Source: an uncultured Holosporaceae bacterium (GTDB lineage Bacteria > Pseudomonadota > Alphaproteobacteria > CAISOG01). From it: a DNA stretch of 5,909 nt. The notes beneath the pieces were generated by a model. It made no database searches, had not been told where the DNA came from, and saw only the letters and a list, made by a program, of their open reading frames with translations. The position numbers and the translations under genes were made by a program. The stretch is taken from assembly GCA_903887035.1 (NCBI GenBank), contig CAISOG010000102.1, positions 1 to 5,909 on the forward strand, written 5' to 3'. Of this stretch, positions 1 to 5,895 are shown in pieces (positions within the stretch are counted from its first letter, which is position 1; every line of letters begins with the position of its first letter).

Positions 1-1
1 C

Positions 2-442
2 CAAAAACTGCACGAGCAGCAGGTGACCAAGAAAAAGCTTGAGGTTCAACAGAAGCTGGCGGCTATTCCCATTTTGCGCGCTGATGTGCGTGCCATCAAA
101 CAAATTCTAACCAACCTAGTCTCTAACGCTATTAAATTTTCACCGGTGGGCAGCAAAATTACTGTTCAAACCGAAATTGATGAAAATTTTTGCATTAATC
201 TGCTGGTGCGGGATAAAGGGGCGGGCATGAATGCCCAGCAAGTTCGGCGCGCCCTGATTCCCTATGCTCAATTTGATACCTCCCTTCATCGCAAACAGGG
301 GGGAACAGGGCTGGGTCTGCCCCTGATTCGTGCCTTAGCGGAGCTGCATCACGCCAAGCTAAAAATCAAAAGCGATCCCGATACAGGCACAGAGTTTCGG
401 ATTATCTTTCCGGCGGATCGCAACATTGTTGCCGCACAATAG
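2..442 (+). CDS. Sensor histidine kinase, C-terminal ATPase domain (5' partial)
   Basis: This is the C-terminal part of a two-component sensor kinase. The HATPase_c domain binds ATP so that a conserved His, which lies upstream of the window, can be autophosphorylated and pass phosphate to a response regulator. The frame is open to the left edge, so the GTG at 23 is almost certainly internal. Counting residues from that GTG, the sequence shows an N-box with N31 and N35 (TNLVSNAIKFSP), a G1 box at D64-G68 (DKGAG), an F-box-like F84 and a G2 box at 94-99 (GTGLGL). The end of the domain (GTEFRIIFP) is complete and is followed by only a short tail, so no receiver domain is fused at the C-terminus. 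The DHp and sensor regions are outside the window, so the signal is unknown. The style resembles the PleC/DivL-like kinases common in Alphaproteobacteria; this is family resemblance only. The stop codon overlaps the next gene by 17 bases, which suggests cotranscription. Confidence 0.93.
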   Translation, partial: QKLHEQQVTKKKLEVQQKLAAIPILRADVRAIKQILTNLVSNAIKFSPVGSKITVQTEIDENFCINLLVRDKGAGMNAQQVRRALIPYAQFDTSLHRKQGGTGLGLPLIRALAELHHAKLKIKSDPDTGTEFRIIFPADRNIVAAQ

Positions 443-959
443 CCCTGAGCACGGTGCCAGCAGATGGCTTGCACCACGGCTTTATGCGGGGCTTTTTGTG
501 CTAAGCCTACTGGCGTTTCCCCCTTTCGCCATCGCGGATGAGGTTCCTGCATCCGCTAATACAGCGGGCAGAAAGGTATCGCTTAACGTGCCGATAACCA
601 AAGGTTGTCGCGAGGTGGGGGTTATCACCAATGATGCAGAGGCCTCCTATCAACCCGGCATTGATGCCGATGGTCAGCCGGTAGTGCCCGCCGACATCTC
701 TGCAGAATCTGATGAAGCCGGCTATGGACAATATCAACAAGGCAGCCCGTCTGAGCATCAACCCAATCTTATCTTGCCGGATAAGGTGCGGGTGAATGTT
801 AAAGCCCCTTTTCCTCAATCACAGCTGGTACCAGGCACCGACCCCGAAATTTCGGTTACCACCGTTGATGTCGATATTCGCCCCAAAAACCCCACGACGG
901 TCATTTGCCCTGAGGGTATGGAGCCTATACGCCCCAACAAAAAGAACTATCAGCAATAG
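426..959 (+). CDS. Small predicted secreted protein of unknown function
   Basis: I do not recognise a named family. The 177-residue product has a likely Sec signal peptide: basic residues R13 and R18, a hydrophobic stretch at about 19-34, and an A35-I36-A37 cleavage site before D38. The mature protein of about 140 residues should be periplasmic or exported. It is acidic and rich in Pro, Val and Asp, has no further membrane segment, and carries two cysteines (C61 and C161) that could form a disulfide. A YQPGIDADGQPVVPAD stretch (75-90) and Val-rich beta-like segments (121-127 and 142-152) suggest a small beta-rich fold. I have a general impression of short secreted alphaproteobacterial proteins with a similar YxPGxDxxGxPVxPAD pattern, but cannot confirm it. 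No ATG lies in frame early enough to preserve the signal peptide. Start candidates are TTG 426 or TTG 429, with a weak GGCGGA (412-417) upstream. It overlaps the kinase gene and is probably translationally coupled to it. The gene is likely real; its function is unknown. Confidence 0.75.
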   Translation: MLPHNSPEHGASRWLAPRLYAGLFVLSLLAFPPFAIADEVPASANTAGRKVSLNVPITKGCREVGVITNDAEASYQPGIDADGQPVVPADISAESDEAGYGQYQQGSPSEHQPNLILPDKVRVNVKAPFPQSQLVPGTDPEISVTTVDVDIRPKNPTTVICPEGMEPIRPNKKNYQQ

Positions 960-968
960 CTGGTTAGA

Positions 969-986
969 TTTTCTTCGCGAAGAGGA
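969..986. terminator. Weak candidate bidirectional hairpin between convergent genes
   Basis: The 39-base gap between two convergent stop codons contains an inverted repeat centred at 977/978 (TCTTCGCGAAGA), extendable to nine pairs if two G-T pairs are allowed. No clear T-tract follows on either strand, so intrinsic termination is doubtful. It is listed because it is the only structure in the gap where both transcripts must end. Confidence 0.25.
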
Positions 987-998
987 AGCCGAGAAAAC

Positions 999-1571
999 TT
1001 AAGCAGCGGGGGGATCGAACCAGCCGATATGGCCATCGGTGCGGCGATAAACCGCATTCAGACGACCATGGGCGGAGTTGCGGAACAGCAGAACGGGCAA
1101 ATCCTCAAGCTCCAGACGCATGGAGGCATCCGATACCGTCAATTCATTGGCGACAAAGCCATTTTCGGCAATGATGGTCGCATGTTGTTGATCCGTGTTG
1201 CTGTTGTCGGCAGCTGGCGGGGTGATGGCCAGGTTGGACAGAATGGCGGGCACAGCCTCATGCGGCGCCTTATTGGCATGGTGATCGCGCAGGCGGTCTT
1301 TGTAACGGCGCAACCGCTGATCCGCCTTATCCAGGGCGGACAGAAAGGCGCCCAGGACACGGTCATCATTAGCGCTGCTTTTGATAAACAGATGTTCGCC
1401 CAGGTGCAGGGTCACATCGCTGCGAAACAGGCGACCATCTTTGGTAATGGTGACATGCGATTCCAGCGGATGCGAAAAATATTTGCCGACAATGGTGTTC
1501 ACCTCGGTCACGATTTTCTGCCGAAGTGTTTCACGAATTTGAACTTTTTTGCCGGTGACGATAACTTGCAT
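999..1571 (-). CDS. hpf: Long-form ribosome hibernation promoting factor (HPF/RaiA family)
   Basis: This 190-residue cytoplasmic protein binds the 30S subunit in the decoding region and, in the long form, dimerises through its C-terminal domain to form inactive 100S ribosomes in stationary phase or starvation (family knowledge). The N-terminal S30AE domain spans about 1-100 and ends in a basic helix (RLRRYKDRLRDHH, 86-98). A polar linker covers about 100-130. The C-terminal S30AE_C domain spans about 132-187 and has the expected MRLELEDLPVLLFRNSAHG (151-169) and VYRRTDGHIGWFDP (174-187). Length and domain order fit the long HPFs of Alphaproteobacteria. The ATG at 1571 is supported by an AGGGG ribosome binding site seven bases upstream. 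The gene stands alone on its strand and diverges from ribF; the frequently seen rpoN and ptsN neighbours are not in the window. A perfect TATAAT on the - strand at 1701-1706 may serve its promoter. Confidence 0.95.
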   Translation of the reverse strand: MQVIVTGKKVQIRETLRQKIVTEVNTIVGKYFSHPLESHVTITKDGRLFRSDVTLHLGEHLFIKSSANDDRVLGAFLSALDKADQRLRRYKDRLRDHHANKAPHEAVPAILSNLAITPPAADNSNTDQQHATIIAENGFVANELTVSDASMRLELEDLPVLLFRNSAHGRLNAVYRRTDGHIGWFDPPAA

Positions 1572-1578
1572 TGCAAAA

Positions 1579-1584
1579 CCCCTT
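1579..1584 (-). promoter_or_regulatory. Ribosome binding site of hpf
   Basis: Read on the - strand the sequence is AAGGGG, followed by seven bases and then the ATG of hpf. This is a good Shine-Dalgarno match at normal spacing and it fixes the hpf start. It is the strongest ribosome binding site visible in the window. Confidence 0.8.
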
Positions 1585-1679
1585 TTATAGATGTTTTCAA
1601 AATCGATGGGAACGAAAGATTACCTTATCAGCTTTTTTCGAACTTAGCATGACAAAATTGCTTAGCTGTGTTAAAAAGA

Positions 1680-1708
1680 TTGGATGACAAAAAAGGGGCG
1701 ATTATAAC
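1680..1708 (+). promoter_or_regulatory. Candidate sigma70-type promoter of ribF
   Basis: A TTGGAT (-35-like, 1680-1685) and a TATAAC (-10-like, 1703-1708, five of six consensus bases) are separated by exactly 17 bases. Transcription would start near 1714-1716, leaving a leader of about 20 bases before the ribF GTG. A weak GGGAT at 1722-1726 could be the ribosome binding site. The -35 is only half-matched, so the assignment rests mainly on the -10 and the spacing. Confidence 0.45.
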
Positions 1709-1724
1709 GCCCAAAGCTTTTGGG
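1696..1724. repeat. Two abutting inverted repeats over the ribF/hpf promoter region
   Basis: The first repeat is GGGCG (1696-1700), a seven-base spacer ATTATAA, then CGCCC (1708-1712). It brackets the overlapping -10 hexamers. The second is CCCAAA (1710-1715), the three-base spacer GCT, then TTTGGG (1719-1724), covering the expected ribF start point. They share three bases. They could be an operator or small hairpins; no known binding site was recognised. Confidence 0.5.
1701..1706 (-). promoter_or_regulatory. Candidate -10 hexamer (TATAAT) of a divergent hpf promoter
   Basis: On the - strand these bases read TATAAT, a perfect -10 hexamer. It overlaps the ribF -10 candidate on the other strand. 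No good -35 is found 16-18 bases upstream; the region reads TTCTATCC, so an activator or another sigma factor may be needed, or the match may be chance in AT-rich DNA. If used, the hpf leader would be about 125 bases. Confidence 0.3.
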
Positions 1725-1735
1725 ATAGAAAACTG

Positions 1736-2722
1736 GTGGTGACAATTGTTTGCGGGCATCAACCCCTGCCCAGGGAATTGCATGGTGCCAGCGCCCTTAT
1801 CGGAAATTTTGATGGCATGCATCGGGGTCATTGCGGCATTATCCGCACGGTGGTGGCCGAGGCCGTGGCGCATGGCCGCCCCAGCCTGCTGATAACCTTT
1901 GATCCCCACCCCTTTCAGGTGTTGCGGCCAACCGCCCCCCCCATGCGGCTGTTAAGCAACCAACAACGATCCAATTTTGCGGCGCAACTGGGGCTGGATG
2001 GGCTGGCAGAGCTGCCCTTTGACCAACAGATGCAAAACATGACGGCCGAATCCTTTGTAACGAATCTGCTGGTTGACAGCCTAAAAATTGCCTCCATCAC
2101 CGTTGGCCAGGATTTTCGCTTTGGCTATCAGCGCGGCGGCGATGTAGCGCTGCTGGCAGCTTTGGCACAGGCGGGGCAATACACGCTAAACCCGCTGGAA
2201 AAACTGCAGGCCAGCGATACCCCCATCTCCTCCTCCCGCATTCGCACGCTGATTAGTGAGGGGTTGGTTGAGGCGGCGGCCGAACTGCTGGGGCGCCCAT
2301 GGAGCCTGCAGGGCACGGTGGTGCATGGGTCGGGGCGCGGCGGCGATGTGTTGGGCTATCGCACCCTAAACCTACGCCTGGGCGACTATTTGCGCCCGCG
2401 TTATGGCGTCTATGCAGTCTGGGTCAGTCTGCCCGGCTATGAAGCGCCGCTGGCGGGGGTGGCCAACATCGGGGTGCGCCCAACCTTTACCAGCGCGGAT
2501 GGCCAGGCCGAACCAATTGTTGAGGTGCATTTGTTCGACACCCTGGCCAATCTGTATGATCAGGCGGTTGAAGTGCATGTGATAGCCTTTTTGCGCGATG
2601 AGCAGCGTTTTGCCGATGCGGATGGCTTGCGCGAACAGATTCGCCATGATTGCATAGCGGCACAGGCCGCCCTTGGCCGCAACCCTATCCCCCCTGCCAC
2701 CCTTGCCACCCTGGCGGCGTAA
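1736..2722 (+). CDS. ribF: Bifunctional riboflavin kinase / FAD synthetase
   Basis: This cytosolic enzyme phosphorylates riboflavin to FMN and then adenylylates FMN to FAD, using ATP in both steps. The N-terminal adenylyltransferase domain (about 1-185) shows GNFDGMHRGH at 23-32 (the HxGH-type nucleotide site), TFDPHP at 54-59, GQDFRFG at 124-130 and ISSSRIR at 164-170. The C-terminal flavokinase domain (about 188-315) shows GTVVHG at 193-198, RPRYGVYAV at 220-228, NIGVRPTF at 244-251, a likely catalytic Glu at E263 in VEVHLFD, and FLRDEQRF at 285-292. The ATP/Mg motif usually written PTAN reads RTLN (209-212). Thr and Asn are kept, but the preceding loop is altered and appears one residue longer than usual. 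The 328-residue length is normal for the family. GTG 1736 is the first in-frame start after a stop; GTG 1739 is an alternative and no in-frame ATG fits. ileS follows on the same strand after 45 bases, the usual neighbour in proteobacteria. Confidence 0.96.
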   Translation: MVTIVCGHQPLPRELHGASALIGNFDGMHRGHCGIIRTVVAEAVAHGRPSLLITFDPHPFQVLRPTAPPMRLLSNQQRSNFAAQLGLDGLAELPFDQQMQNMTAESFVTNLLVDSLKIASITVGQDFRFGYQRGGDVALLAALAQAGQYTLNPLEKLQASDTPISSSRIRTLISEGLVEAAAELLGRPWSLQGTVVHGSGRGGDVLGYRTLNLRLGDYLRPRYGVYAVWVSLPGYEAPLAGVANIGVRPTFTSADGQAEPIVEVHLFDTLANLYDQAVEVHVIAFLRDEQRFADADGLREQIRHDCIAAQAALGRNPIPPATLATLAA

Positions 2723-2756
2723 CCCTAACACCCTTACTGCCAATCTCCCTATCGTC
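2681..2756 (+). other. C-rich, G-poor tract at the ribF-ileS junction (possible Rho-loading region)
   Basis: By hand count this 76-base stretch has 37 C and 9 G, and five of those G fall in one codon cluster at the end of ribF. C-rich and G-poor RNA is the known character of Rho utilisation sites. The tract covers the last codons of ribF and most of the gap before ileS. Whether Rho acts here is inference. Confidence 0.3.
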
Positions 2757-2767
2757 ATGAGTTTGCC

Positions 2768-5743
2768 ATGAGCCAAGACTACAAAAACAGCGTATTTCTG
2801 CCCAAAACCAGCTTTGCCCTGCACACCAAATTGCCAGAGATGGAGGCGCGGTTGTTGGCGCAGTGGGAGCAGGCAGGGCTGGCAGCTCAGTTGCGCGACG
2901 CCAACAAAGGTAAGGGTTCCTTCGTGCTGCATGACGGCCCCCCCTATGCCAATGGCCCGATCCATGTTGGCCATGCCCAAAACAAAATTCTGAAAGACAT
3001 GACCAACCGCCTGCAACGGATGGCGGGCAAGCAGGTGGTGTATGTGCCAGGCTGGGACTGTCACGGCCTGCCGATTGAGTGGGAGGTAGAAAAGCAATAC
3101 CGCGCCGCCAAGCAGTCCAAGGATGATGTGCCAGTGTTGGAATTTCGCGCCAAATGTCGGGAGTTCGCCGCCAAATGGGTGGGGTTGCAATCCGCGGAGT
3201 TTCAGCGGCTGGGAGTGGACGGGGTGTGGCAACAACCCTATCTGACCATGGATTTTTCGGCAGAAAGCGTGATAGCGCAGCAGCTGTTGGCCTTTAAGCA
3301 ACGCGGGCTGGTCTATCGCGGTCGCCGATCGGTTATGTGGTCGGTGGTGGAGAAAACCGCCCTGGCGGAAGCTGAGGTGGAGTATCATGACCACAGCAGC
3401 ACCGCCGTGACCGTGCGCTTTCCCCTGGTGTCAGTATCCGCGCCCGAACTGGCCGGTGCCTATGCCGTGATCTGGACAACCACGCCCTGGACGCTGCCCA
3501 GCAATCGCGCCATCGCCTATAACCCCGACATGACCTATCTGCTGGTGGAGCTGCAGACCGCCGACCCGAACGGGGCATGGGCGGCGGGCGATCGGCTGCT
3601 GGTGGCGGAGGCCTTGCAGGAGTCGTTGGCGGCGGCGTTAAGCCAGACGGCGGGTGTTCCCGTGACCATGAAGCTGCTGCACCACCTGCAGGGCAAGGAT
3701 CTGAGTGGCAGCATCGCCTGTCACCCGCTGCATGCCAGCGGTTATGAGCAGCAGGTACCGTTGCTGCCCGCCGAGTTTGTGACGGCGGAGCAGGGGACGG
3801 GGTTGGTGCATATCGCGCCCGCCCATGGGCAGGATGACTTTATCCTGGGGCAGCAGTTTGGGCTGAATCTGGATCAATATGTTGGCGATGATGGAGTTTA
3901 TGATGCCACCACCCCGCTGTTCGCTGGCTACCATGTGTTTAAGGTTGCGCCCGTGGTGCTGGAGGCGTTGCAGGCGGCGGGCGCCCTGTTGCATCAACAG
4001 GAATATGTGCACAGCTATCCCCATTCCTGGCGGTCGCGCGCGCCGTTGATCTTTCGCACCGTGCCGCAATGGTTTATCGCGATGGATCAAAAGAATAACG
4101 ACGACAAAACCCTGCGCGATACGGCCAAGGCAGCGATTGAGGCGACGGATTGGTACCCTGCAGTCAGCAAGAATCGTATCAGCAGCATGGTGGCGGGGCG
4201 CCCCGATTGGTGCATCAGCCGCCAGCGCACCTGGGGCGTGCCCATCCCCTATTTCGTCCGCAAAAGTGATCAGCAGTTGTTGGAGGATACCGCCGTCGAT
4301 GCCCGCATCGTTGCGCTGTTTGCCGAACATGGCGCGGATGCCTGGTACAGCCTGCCCGCCAGTGCCTTTCTGGGCGACGGTTACAACGCCGATGCGTATG
4401 AACAGGTGATGGACATTGTTGATGTGTGGTTCGAAAGCGGCGTCACCCACGCCTTTGTGCTGGCTGAAGCGGGCAAGAACAAATGGCCAGAATTGAGCTG
4501 GCCAGCCGATCTGTATTTGGAGGGGTCGGATCAGCATCGCGGTTGGTTCCAATCCTCCCTATTGGCCAGTTGCGGTCTGCATGGCCGCGCCCCCTATCAG
4601 GCGGTGATGACCCACGGTTTCGTGATGGATGGGGAGGGGCGCAAGATGTCCAAATCCCTGGGCAATGTCATCGCCCCGCAGGAGGTGGTACGCCAACATG
4701 GCGCCGATGTGCTGCGGCTGTGGGTGGCGGCCAGCAACACGGCGGAGGATACGCGGATTAGCCCGCAAATCCTGCAATCCACCAGCGATATGTACCGCCG
4801 TTTCCGCAACACCCTGCGCTACCTGCTGGGCGCGTTGGAGGGGTGGGTGCCGCCTGCACAGGAAATTCCCTATGACCAGCTGCCCGCCTTAGAACGGGTG
4901 GTGTTGGAGCAATTGAGGCACTTTGCGAATTCACCAACCGTTGATTTTGATTGGCCAAGTTTTATTCATGACCTGCATCATTTCTGTGCGATGGAGCTGT
5001 CGGCGACCTATTTCGACATCCGTAAGGACGTCTTGTATTGCGATGGGTTGGATAGTCCTACCCGCCAAGCCACCCTGCAAACCTTTGCCAAGATTTTTGA
5101 CTGTCTGGTTCGCTGGCTTGCCCCCGTGTTGGTCTTCACGGCGGAGGAGGCCTGGGGCACCCGCTATCCCCAGGGTCACAAGGGCGTCAACAGCGTTCAT
5201 CTGACGGGGTGGGCGGAAATAAAAGACCACGTAGTTGCGTCAGCTATTCCTTTGCCGTCTTCCCCAAATAAAACCGCAACAACCGAAACCGATTTTCTTC
5301 GTGTGTGGCATAGAATACAGATGCTACGCCGTGTCGTGCTGGGCGGGTTGGAGCAGGCGCGGCAGCAGAAACTGATCGGATCAGGCCTGCAGGCGGCGGT
5401 GACGGTGTATCTGGATGAGGCTGCGTTGAAGGACGACCAGAACCCACTCATCCCGCAGAAACCCATCATCGAAATTGCCTTAGAGCTGTTCAACCTGGCT
5501 GAGGTGGCGATTGTGTCGGCGGCTGAGGTGGTATGGGGGGACGCACCGGCGGAGGCCTTTAGGCTGGCCGATGTGCCCCATGCGGCGGTGGTGGTCAACC
5601 TGGCCAAGGGCGACAAATGCGGCCGTTGCTGGAAAGTGCTGCCAGAGGTGGGCAGCCTGCCTGCCTATCCCGACCTGTGCGGCCGCTGCGCCGATGTGGT
5701 CGCCGCGCAACCGTCCCAACCCTCTGTTGCCGATGTGGCTTAG
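2768..5743 (+). CDS. ileS: Isoleucyl-tRNA synthetase
   Basis: This class I cytosolic aminoacyl-tRNA synthetase charges tRNA(Ile) with isoleucine through an Ile-AMP intermediate and hydrolyses mischarged valine. Of its 991 residues, the Rossmann domain carries GPPYANGPIHVGH (57-69, HIGH-type signature HVGH at 66-69). The inserted CP1 editing domain shows WTTTPWTLP (236-244) and GTGLVHIAPAHGQDDF (343-358, with H353 and the acidic pair D356-D357). GSDQHRGWF is at 586-594 and the KMSKS loop is exact at 626-630. The anticodon-binding domain is recognised by CAMELSATYFDIRKDVLYC (ending near 758), and the C-terminus has a CxxC...CxxC zinc site at C951, C954, C971 and C974. All key catalytic motifs are intact. 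It is slightly long for the family, partly from an AT-rich linker at about 818-843. ATG 2768 precedes the conserved FLPKTSF start region, but no Shine-Dalgarno is visible upstream. It probably forms an operon with ribF. Confidence 0.98.
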   Translation: MSQDYKNSVFLPKTSFALHTKLPEMEARLLAQWEQAGLAAQLRDANKGKGSFVLHDGPPYANGPIHVGHAQNKILKDMTNRLQRMAGKQVVYVPGWDCHGLPIEWEVEKQYRAAKQSKDDVPVLEFRAKCREFAAKWVGLQSAEFQRLGVDGVWQQPYLTMDFSAESVIAQQLLAFKQRGLVYRGRRSVMWSVVEKTALAEAEVEYHDHSSTAVTVRFPLVSVSAPELAGAYAVIWTTTPWTLPSNRAIAYNPDMTYLLVELQTADPNGAWAAGDRLLVAEALQESLAAALSQTAGVPVTMKLLHHLQGKDLSGSIACHPLHASGYEQQVPLLPAEFVTAEQGTGLVHIAPAHGQDDFILGQQFGLNLDQYVGDDGVYDATTPLFAGYHVFKVAPVVLEALQAAGALLHQQEYVHSYPHSWRSRAPLIFRTVPQWFIAMDQKNNDDKTLRDTAKAAIEATDWYPAVSKNRISSMVAGRPDWCISRQRTWGVPIPYFVRKSDQQLLEDTAVDARIVALFAEHGADAWYSLPASAFLGDGYNADAYEQVMDIVDVWFESGVTHAFVLAEAGKNKWPELSWPADLYLEGSDQHRGWFQSSLLASCGLHGRAPYQAVMTHGFVMDGEGRKMSKSLGNVIAPQEVVRQHGADVLRLWVAASNTAEDTRISPQILQSTSDMYRRFRNTLRYLLGALEGWVPPAQEIPYDQLPALERVVLEQLRHFANSPTVDFDWPSFIHDLHHFCAMELSATYFDIRKDVLYCDGLDSPTRQATLQTFAKIFDCLVRWLAPVLVFTAEEAWGTRYPQGHKGVNSVHLTGWAEIKDHVVASAIPLPSSPNKTATTETDFLRVWHRIQMLRRVVLGGLEQARQQKLIGSGLQAAVTVYLDEAALKDDQNPLIPQKPIIEIALELFNLAEVAIVSAAEVVWGDAPAEAFRLADVPHAAVVVNLAKGDKCGRCWKVLPEVGSLPAYPDLCGRCADVVAAQPSQPSVADVA

Positions 5744-5772
5744 CGGGATTTTCTTATCCTCGCCTGCTGCGC

Positions 5773-5792
5773 AAAAATCGCAATGATTTTTT
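5773..5792. terminator. Candidate AT-rich hairpin after ileS
   Basis: AAAAATC (5773-5779), the five-base loop GCAAT and GATTTTT (5785-5791) form a seven-pair stem, with one further T after it. The T-run forms the 3' arm of the stem, as in some weak bidirectional terminators, but there is little GC and no separate U-tract. A second imperfect hairpin (5743-5763, one bulged base) follows the ileS stop directly. Either could end the ileS transcript before the tRNA gene; the evidence is modest. Confidence 0.35.
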
Positions 5793-5819
5793 GGTAAAGC
5801 TGCGGTAAACTGTTTCAAC

Positions 5820-5895
5820 GCGCCCTTAGCTCAGTGGATAGAGCAGCAGCCTTCTAAGCTGTTGGTCGGTGGTTCAAATCCACCAGGGCGCACCA
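5820..5895 (+). tRNA. tRNA-Arg, anticodon UCU (reads AGA/AGG)
   Basis: The 76-base sequence folds into a full cloverleaf. The acceptor stem is GCGCCCT (5820-5826) with AGGGCGC (5885-5891). The D stem is GCTC (5829-5832) with GAGC (5841-5844). The anticodon stem is GCAGC (5846-5850) with GCTGT (5858-5862), including one G-U pair. The T stem is GGTGG (5868-5872) with CCACC (5880-5884) around TTCAAAT. The seven-base anticodon loop CTTCTAA puts TCT at positions 34-36, giving Arg(UCU). The variable loop is five bases. The discriminator is A (5892) and CCA is encoded (5893-5895). A TAAACT at 5806-5811 could be its -10, but no convincing -35 was found, so a separate promoter is not proven. A run of five T follows at 5897-5901. 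Confidence 0.97.

Noticed and set aside
796..1002. Short + strand frame overlapping the end of the secreted protein gene and running into hpf
   Set aside because: It lacks a ribosome binding site, overlaps two better-supported genes in other frames, and shows no domain.
1029..1652. + strand open frame (207 codons) opposite hpf
   Set aside because: The - strand encodes a complete HPF with both domains and a good ribosome binding site; the + strand translation has no recognisable features.
1625..1655. TTGTCA / TGATAA on the - strand as an hpf promoter
   Set aside because: The -35 is fair, but the -10 matches poorly and the spacer is 19 bases; no spacing gives a good pair.
1572..1735. FMN riboswitch upstream of ribF
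   Set aside because: The region is only 164 bases, the likely ribF leader is about 20 bases, and the conserved multi-helix FMN element sequences are not seen.
2372..3394. Long - strand open frame (340 codons) antisense to ribF and the start of ileS
   Set aside because: It spans the gap between two well-supported + strand genes, its translation is rich in His, Gln, Leu and Gly without recognisable motifs, and the opposite strand encodes exact family signatures. It is a mirror effect of GC-biased codons.
3638..4552. Long - strand open frame (304 codons) inside ileS
   Set aside because: It is wholly antisense to conserved IleS catalytic and editing sequence, with no domain or ribosome binding site seen.
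4931..5616. Overlapping - strand frames of 99 and 139 codons in the 3' part of ileS
   Set aside because: They are antisense to the anticodon-binding and C-terminal regions, with low-complexity translations and no motif.
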